Notes under the pieces: generated by a model
Seen by the model: the letters and a program-made list of their open reading frames with translations, nothing else
Told to the model about the DNA's origin: nothing
Database searches by the model: none
From: Funneliformis mosseae
Lineage: Eukaryota; Glomeromycota; Glomeromycetes; Glomerales; Glomeraceae
Assembly (NCBI GenBank): GCA_910592005.1
Contig: CAJVPP010000917.1
Location: 1 to 24,678, forward strand
Direction of reading: 5' to 3'
Length of the DNA: 24,678 nt
Program-made: the position numbers and the translations under genes
Part shown: one piece after another, positions 19,097 to 24,678 of the stretch
How positions within the stretch are numbered: the first letter of the stretch is position 1
Layout: each line of letters begins with the position of its first letter

Positions 19097-19211
19097 CTAT
19101 AAAATCATTTAACATTCATTAAATGAACTCTTTAAAAGTTCAACACCATATTTTATAAGTCTTTTTTTTTTAAAAAAAAAATCGCATGAATCGATCCAAT
19201 GTATTTTGCAA

Positions 19212-20893
19212 TTAAATAGAAATAAGCACATCCATTATTTGCGAGTCAGGAACTAAAATAGAGAAACCAAAGGTTAAAAGATAAACATGAGTCAAATATC
19301 AATTTCATAACCACATTACCTTCCGAGTCTTCAATTTGAACTCCTGTGGAATTAATTGGTTTAGGAAGATTATCAAAGCTTAAAAAGCGACTGGTATAAA
19401 TTGCTTGAGGATGGTATGCCGTTTCAGTTGATTCTTGTGGATCGATTTCATCCGCGTTAAGAAATTCTTTGGCAGTTTCCGATTCTTCTTTATACAATAG
19501 TTGCATGTACCAATCATTAATTATTTTACGTAAATCTTGGGCAGAAGGTCTATTTTCTGGATCAGCATCAAGACATTTATCAACCAAATCAATATAACAT
19601 TTAGGTGTTCCTTTGGCAACTCTAGGTCTCAAACCATTACAAATGGCCAGGGCAAGCTTTCCATCATGAGGTACATTTCCATATGGAGGTCTTCCAGTCG
19701 ATATCTCTATCATGATGATACCAAAACTATAAACGTTACTTGCAAAGGTGTATGGTTTTTTATCCAATATTTCCAATGCTATATAAGGAAGGACTCCACA
19801 TACATTCGTGGAGGTAGAAGAACTGGGATTGGGATCGTTAATTAGCTGTGAAAGTCCTATATCAGATATTTTCGGTCCAAAATGGTCGGCTCCTGATAGC
19901 AGTATGTTTCCACTATGTAAATCTTTATGAACGTAATTTAATTTATGAATCTCGGAAAGATCATTTGAGATTTTATTTAGCAATTTTAATTTGCTTTCCC
20001 AATTTAAGTTAAAAGTTTTTAAATAACTTCTCAGGTTTCCGTATTCTGCATATTCTATAACCATCATAAATTCTTCAATTACAGGAGTTTTTGTTATTCC
20101 ATAAATCTTTAAAAACAGAACATCAGGGGAACTACATTTATGACGTATAGTTAACTGAATAGAAAACGATCAATTTTAAAAATTAAATTAATAAATTAAA
20201 ATAATAATCCTTTTTAATAAATCATCATAACTTTACCTCGTTGATGAAAGCTTTCATTACATTTTTTGGATTTGTAACTTTTTTGAGTGCGACTGTAATG
20301 GGAGAGTGTTTTTTTTTGATTGTACCTCTAGTTTTTCCATCCAACCAAGTAGCAGTATGAACTCTCGCAAAACCTCCTTCACCGATAAGTTTGCCATCGA
20401 TTAAATTGTCGAAAGGTATCCATTCCAAATTATCCCAATAATGTTCGGTCTTTAGTTGACTTTCATATATCAAGTTATCTATTTCAGCATTTCCGGTTCT
20501 CTTACCCTCCCTTAAGAATCGACCCGGATCACATTTATTACACCAGGAATAACCAGTATTCATTTGTTTACAATCAGAACATATCCCGTATAGTTTAAAT
20601 CGTTCTTTCTCATCCTTAGACAACTCATTTAATTTCTTATAACATCCAATAGCTTTACTTTCTTTGAAAAATTGATTTGTATCACATTCACACCAATCAC
20701 CCTCACATTTGCAATTGAAACCAAAGTCGTTTTGTTTATCATTTACTTTTTCTCCTTTATTCTTTTCATTTGATTGAATAAAATTTGATTGAATAAGATT
20801 TACTTCTTCTGTTTGATTATTTAAAATAAATTTAGACTTTATTTGGTTTACAATTTGATTCATTATTAATTGAGATATGAGATAGAATAGCAT
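19212..20893 (-). CDS. Protein kinase with Cys-rich N-terminus, 3 exons
   Basis: Exons 20893-20237, 20154-19320 and 19252-19212 give 510 residues; introns are 82 and 67 nt with GT-AG ends. The second ATG (20863, residue 11) has a better context (A at -3) and may be the true start. Residues 61-121 hold Cys pairs (CKCEGDWCEC, CSDC, WCNKC) that could bind zinc. The kinase domain runs from about 166 to 440: GEGGFARV loop (third Gly is Ala), VALKK (K204), EFMMVIEYAEYGNL hinge, VHKDLHSGN loop (D297, N302), SDIG (D317, in place of DFG), YIALE (in place of APE), NVYSFG (usual D is N) and R421. Key catalytic residues are present, so it may be active; it resembles the tyrosine-kinase-like kinases expanded in Rhizophagus. 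Without the last splice the frame would run to 19246 and end in an intron-like Phe/Leu-rich tail. Confidence 0.85.
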
Positions 20894-21895
20894 GAAATGA
20901 TTTAAAAAAAAAAAAAATTATAATTGTCGAGTTTTATACCTTTAAAACCGTTGTAACCATAATTAGATAGAGCACATGTACAAAAATGCGCTTTGTTTGT
21001 GTTGTACTGGTTGATCACAAAATTCATTCGTTATTAGATAGAACTAGTAAAATCTAATTAATATGGAAAATTTAGTTAAAATTAAACAAATATGCATTGT
21101 TCCGAACATAAAAACTTAATTGCATCGCACATGATGTAATGACGACTTTAAATGTTATTTGCTGATCAATTTCAAAAAAACCAATTATTAAGTTAGGTTA
21201 GGTTTTTAGGTTGTTGATCATGTGCTTATATTTCAACGGGTCAAGTTTTTTAAAACTTTTGACGAAAGTAATTACAAACTTTTGTATGGTCCATAAATTT
21301 AGAGAATAATCCAAACTTTTGATAGTCATTAGGATTCATATTTACAAAAAATAAAGCAATACATATTTTGTAAAATAATAATAAATAATAAATTATAATA
21401 ATAATGGAAATTGGTTGCGAAAACACTAATATAAATATATATCATTGTGTTGAAATCAACAAAAACATGTTATCATTGATATTTTAAAAATACGTGTTGG
21501 ATACACTAGGGAAGATATCGACATCGAGCCGGAATGAATACACTTTTCATTGTAAAAATAAAAAAAAAATGCCAAGATAAATTTTATGGGTAAGGGCGCG
21601 ATTTAAAAAAAAATTTATATATTTTTTTTTTTCTCAAAGAATTTTTCTCAAGATCATAGTTTTATTTAGAGAGAACAACGTCACCACGACGCAATCGTTC
21701 GCTCAAAAGCTACTTCATAAATATTAGCAAAAGATGAACTTTTAAAGAATGACAGAATGTTATATGGTTGCTGGTGTCGATAAAAATATTTTTATTCTAA
21801 TAAATTTCAAAAGAAAAATTACAATCTTTAAAGAAAGCAGTCCAAATAAGGAAAATTATTCTATATAGAAAAACAATCATCTCCAGCTCATATTT
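20894..21895. other. Region between kinase and BTB gene 2
   Basis: Both flanking genes are on the minus strand, so this stretch holds the kinase promoter and the 3' flank of BTB gene 2. It is AT-rich with no coding frame. The direct repeat TTAGGTTAGG at 21192-21201 is the only notable word. Confidence 0.5.
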
Positions 21896-22795
21896 TCAAT
21901 CCTTTAATTCTATGAATAAATAATATCTAGCATTTTCTTTATCCTTTTCACATTCCAATGTATCAACAGCTTTTATATCACCAGAAAACAAGTATTTAAC
22001 AATTTTACTGATTAAATAATTTTGAATAAAATAAATACTACATTGATTTAATTGTTCATTTTTCTTTTTGAATCTCCTGCAATATTCCAAGAAAAGGTTT
22101 AAATTTATCGAAGGGGATTTCGTTGGATCCAATTGCATACCATTAAAAAATTCTTCATATAATTGTGTAGTTTTTTGTTTATTTAAACAGACCGTATACA
22201 GATGCGGATTTTTCTCACAAGCGTGTTGATAATCATATTGATGCTTCAGATCTTGAAATGAGGATACAGCTAGAACGAAATCTAAATATTTTTCCATCAA
22301 AGCACACCTTGTATCGCTTGAAAGTTTTTTGAAATCTTGTTCCTTCTTATATTCCAATAAATTATCCAATATTAATTTTGACGTTTCCTTATAAATATAT
22401 TTAAATCTATATCTATCAGCCATCACCAATGAAATGAGCGGTTTTTCTTGAAAATGCGCTTTCAAAAAATTATCCGCCGCTTCAATAACCATAACGAATT
22501 CGTATTTATCGGCCAAATGACAAAATTCTATAATGTTTTCCCATGTTATAGGTATAAATTTATGTGGATACAAATATGATAGTAAATTTTCGAATATTGT
22601 TGATGATGTATCGGTTAAAATTATACTCGGTATGTCTTCCTTTGAGGATATAGCGCATGTGAACATATCACGAAATACTTTTGAAGCTATGGATAAAATG
22701 TTTTTATGTATTCGAAATGTCACATCTTGCACCGTTACTAGAATATCACCATCTTCATAATAATGCACTGAACTATTCGAATTTTTTTGCGTCAT
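21896..22795 (-). CDS. BTB/POZ-domain protein, 299 aa (paralog 2)
   Basis: A single intact frame aligned end to end with the protein at 13220-14119, with about 53 differences and two one-residue gaps, so about 80% identical. The BTB/POZ core (about 10-115) contains EDGDILVTVQDVTFRIHKNI, SKVFRDMF, FENLLSYLYP and EFCHLADKYEF; a BACK-like helical region and a basic helical C-terminus follow, including LYTVCLNKQKT, NLFLEYC and KYLFSGDIKAVDTLECEKDK, all nearly the same in the paralog. Both frames are intact and the differences are often conservative, so both genes seem to be under selection. The role is probably as a dimerising adaptor, perhaps for cullin-3; the substrate is unknown. Confidence 0.9.
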   Translation of the reverse strand: MTQKNSNSSVHYYEDGDILVTVQDVTFRIHKNILSIASKVFRDMFTCAISSKEDIPSIILTDTSSTIFENLLSYLYPHKFIPITWENIIEFCHLADKYEFVMVIEAADNFLKAHFQEKPLISLVMADRYRFKYIYKETSKLILDNLLEYKKEQDFKKLSSDTRCALMEKYLDFVLAVSSFQDLKHQYDYQHACEKNPHLYTVCLNKQKTTQLYEEFFNGMQLDPTKSPSINLNLFLEYCRRFKKKNEQLNQCSIYFIQNYLISKIVKYLFSGDIKAVDTLECEKDKENARYYLFIELKD

Positions 22796-24678
22796 CTTTT
22801 TTTATTTATTTTTTTTTTTTGTTTGTAAAATGTAAGAGGAGGAATGAATGTATGAAAAGAAAAAAAAAAAAAAAAATATAAATTTTTTTTTTGTTTTTAT
22901 AATTTACAAAGTTGCACATCAAATGATTAGTAACTAATACATATGCCTTGTGTTTCAAAATGATCTGCATCGCATGCTCACATTAGCCGCAAATTGGTGC
23001 TAACCATTTTTCTAAAATTTTGTCCTCATAGAATGTATGTGCAAAGTAAAATCCTATTTTTATCCGATATTGATATTGGTAAAAAAGAACATTTAATTCT
23101 AGTGCCTATTATTCGATCCCGTTGTATTGGTTTGAAAGTTGATTGATCAATAAATATTAAGGGGTACCGCATAAGAACAATCAAAAATTTTTGTAAACGT
23201 CATTGTTTTTCTTTATTTGCGTTACTATTTTTTTTTTGTTTTTTTTTTTTTGCCGTATTAAAATACTGCGTCTCTTTGTTTGGGCAGGTTCGGCAACGTA
23301 TAAATCAGGCAATCAAACTATGATCAGATAAATAAACCTTTTTTTGATTTTCTGGGAAATTAGAAGTTAACGTTAATTTAGCCATCGCTTTAACCTGTTT
23401 TGGCAACTTTTTTACTTTTATGATAACTAATAATGAGTAATAAATCTAACCTTTATTTTGTTGATCGCTTAACTTAGTTCAAGCTACAGATAAATTTATT
23501 ATTTAGAACATTTAGAACTAAAGTTTTAAATAACATAATTTAAATAATCATCTTACACTTGAAAATATCAAACCATATAGTTTGTACAAAAATTTTAAGT
23601 TTTAGAATATTTAGATCTGTTTATTCTTAATCCAAACATTATGAAATACCTTTAAATAATTGGGAATAAAGAAATGAATAATTAGAAATGTTAATATCGT
23701 ACTTTGAATATTTTAATGAATTGGCTAAAGTTTAAATTTGATCATAATCTTGTAAATTTGATAAATAAAAAAAAAAAAAAAATATGAAGAATTGGTTGTG
23801 TATCAAATATCCTAAATATAATTAAATTAAAAATAAATTTTTTGACTCTAATCGGAAAAATCTAGTAATTTAATGTTGTAATTTCAGTTTGAATTGCGTC
23901 ATTCGATGTATATTGTCTTATATAAAATTTATATGTAATCATTTTTGCATCTTGTAAACGTGAAATAGTTTTTTTAGATAATTAATACGAGTTGATATCT
24001 CGAACGTTGTCCAAGTTGTTTATATATTGCAAAGGAATCCGTATTAATACTGTAACTTTAAATTGATGAGAGATTTATTACATGTTGCTTGTTGTCAACG
24101 TATGTCAACGTTTAAGTTTAAGTAATCAAATTTGAAGTAATATTCTATGATCGAATTTTTGATTTCTCACAACAAAAAAAAAAAAATATTATCTTTCAAA
24201 TCAAAAAAAAAATTAGATCGAGGTAAAGTTCAAGACTGTATTTATTTCGCGACTAATATGCAATAATTACAATAATTTTATAAAAATCCACAAGTTTTAT
24301 TCAATTCATCGTTCCTACTTTTATAAATTTCAATATAATAAATATTGGAGTGATAAAATAGATTTAAATAAGACAATCCAACGAAATTAATTTTCAGAAA
24401 TGACACATTATATTATATATCTTAAATATTTAAAAAGGTCACTTCATTCATGTATCTTGGTTGACCGGTGTCGTGAATAATTTTTTATTGCCATCTTTAA
24501 AAATGTTTACGTTTTTTTTTGTTCTTTTGAATTAAAACTTAAACTCCTATCGACTCAAATTGCATTCAACGATCCTCTTTAATGTTCAAAATTCATAACT
24601 TTTTCGAAATAGGTCTGGACAATAAATAAATCAATTATTAAGAATAGTAGTAATGCTTCTTTAAATAATTATGTTGGG
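22796..24678. other. AT-rich region upstream of BTB gene 2, no gene seen
   Basis: The first part (to about 22880) is dense in A/T homopolymers next to the BTB start codon and is its presumed promoter and leader. The remainder has stops in all frames and no element ends, RNA gene or conserved motif that I can recognise. Confidence 0.5.

Noticed and set aside
19246..19319. Unspliced C-terminal extension of the kinase
   Set aside because: The last residues are rich in Phe, Leu and Ser and match a 67 nt GT-AG intron, so the spliced end at 19212 is preferred.
1..24678. tRNA, rRNA, CRISPR or prokaryotic operon features
   Set aside because: I found no cloverleaf, rRNA-like block, regular repeat-spacer array or bacterial gene organisation on either strand.

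Overview
The window looks like nuclear DNA of an arbuscular mycorrhizal fungus, most likely Rhizophagus (Glomeromycotina). The evidence is the very AT-rich sequence with long A/T runs, the short GT-AG introns (about 67-95 nt), a BTB-domain gene pair, a tyrosine-kinase-like protein with a Cys-rich N-terminus and an HKDLHSGN catalytic loop, and heavy decay of DNA transposons. No bacterial features, tRNA, rRNA or CRISPR array were seen. Assignment to genus rests on gene-family style, not on a database match.

Layout. 1-3868: AT-rich, mostly gene-free, with a ~73 bp tandem repeat (412-640) and a decayed coding island that resembles the end of a non-LTR retroelement (about 2041-2540). 3869-4684 (+): one intact gene of unknown function. 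5967-7728 and 9749-11560 (both minus): a tandem pair of three-exon genes for secreted, membrane-anchored GH18 (chitinase-fold) proteins, inside a duplicated block of about 2.7 kb that includes some 890 bp of upstream sequence. Each duplicated block stops where a different MITE-like element begins. 13220-14119 and 21896-22795 (both minus): two intact paralogous BTB/POZ genes of 299 codons. Between them lie a cluster of DNA-transposon derivatives (15153-17586), including a MULE-type MITE, a MITE rich in GGACCGGTCC palindromes and a decayed pogo/Tigger-like transposon, and then a three-exon protein-kinase gene (19212-20893, minus). 22796-24678 contains no gene I can support.

Most interesting is the GH18 pair. 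Both proteins keep a recognisable GH18 barrel, signal peptide, C-terminal transmembrane helix and a near-invariant cytoplasmic tail, but share a shortened catalytic motif (DGIDIE instead of DxxDxDxE) and lack other usual catalytic-site residues. The two copies are nearly identical at both ends and clearly diverged in the ectodomain, which suggests a conserved anchor and tail carrying a diversifying outer domain. They could be cell-surface glycan-binding or sensor-like proteins rather than ordinary chitinases; that function is inference. The BTB-kinase-BTB arrangement fits the lineage-specific expansion of these families in Rhizophagus. Nothing in the sequence proves that the genes work together.
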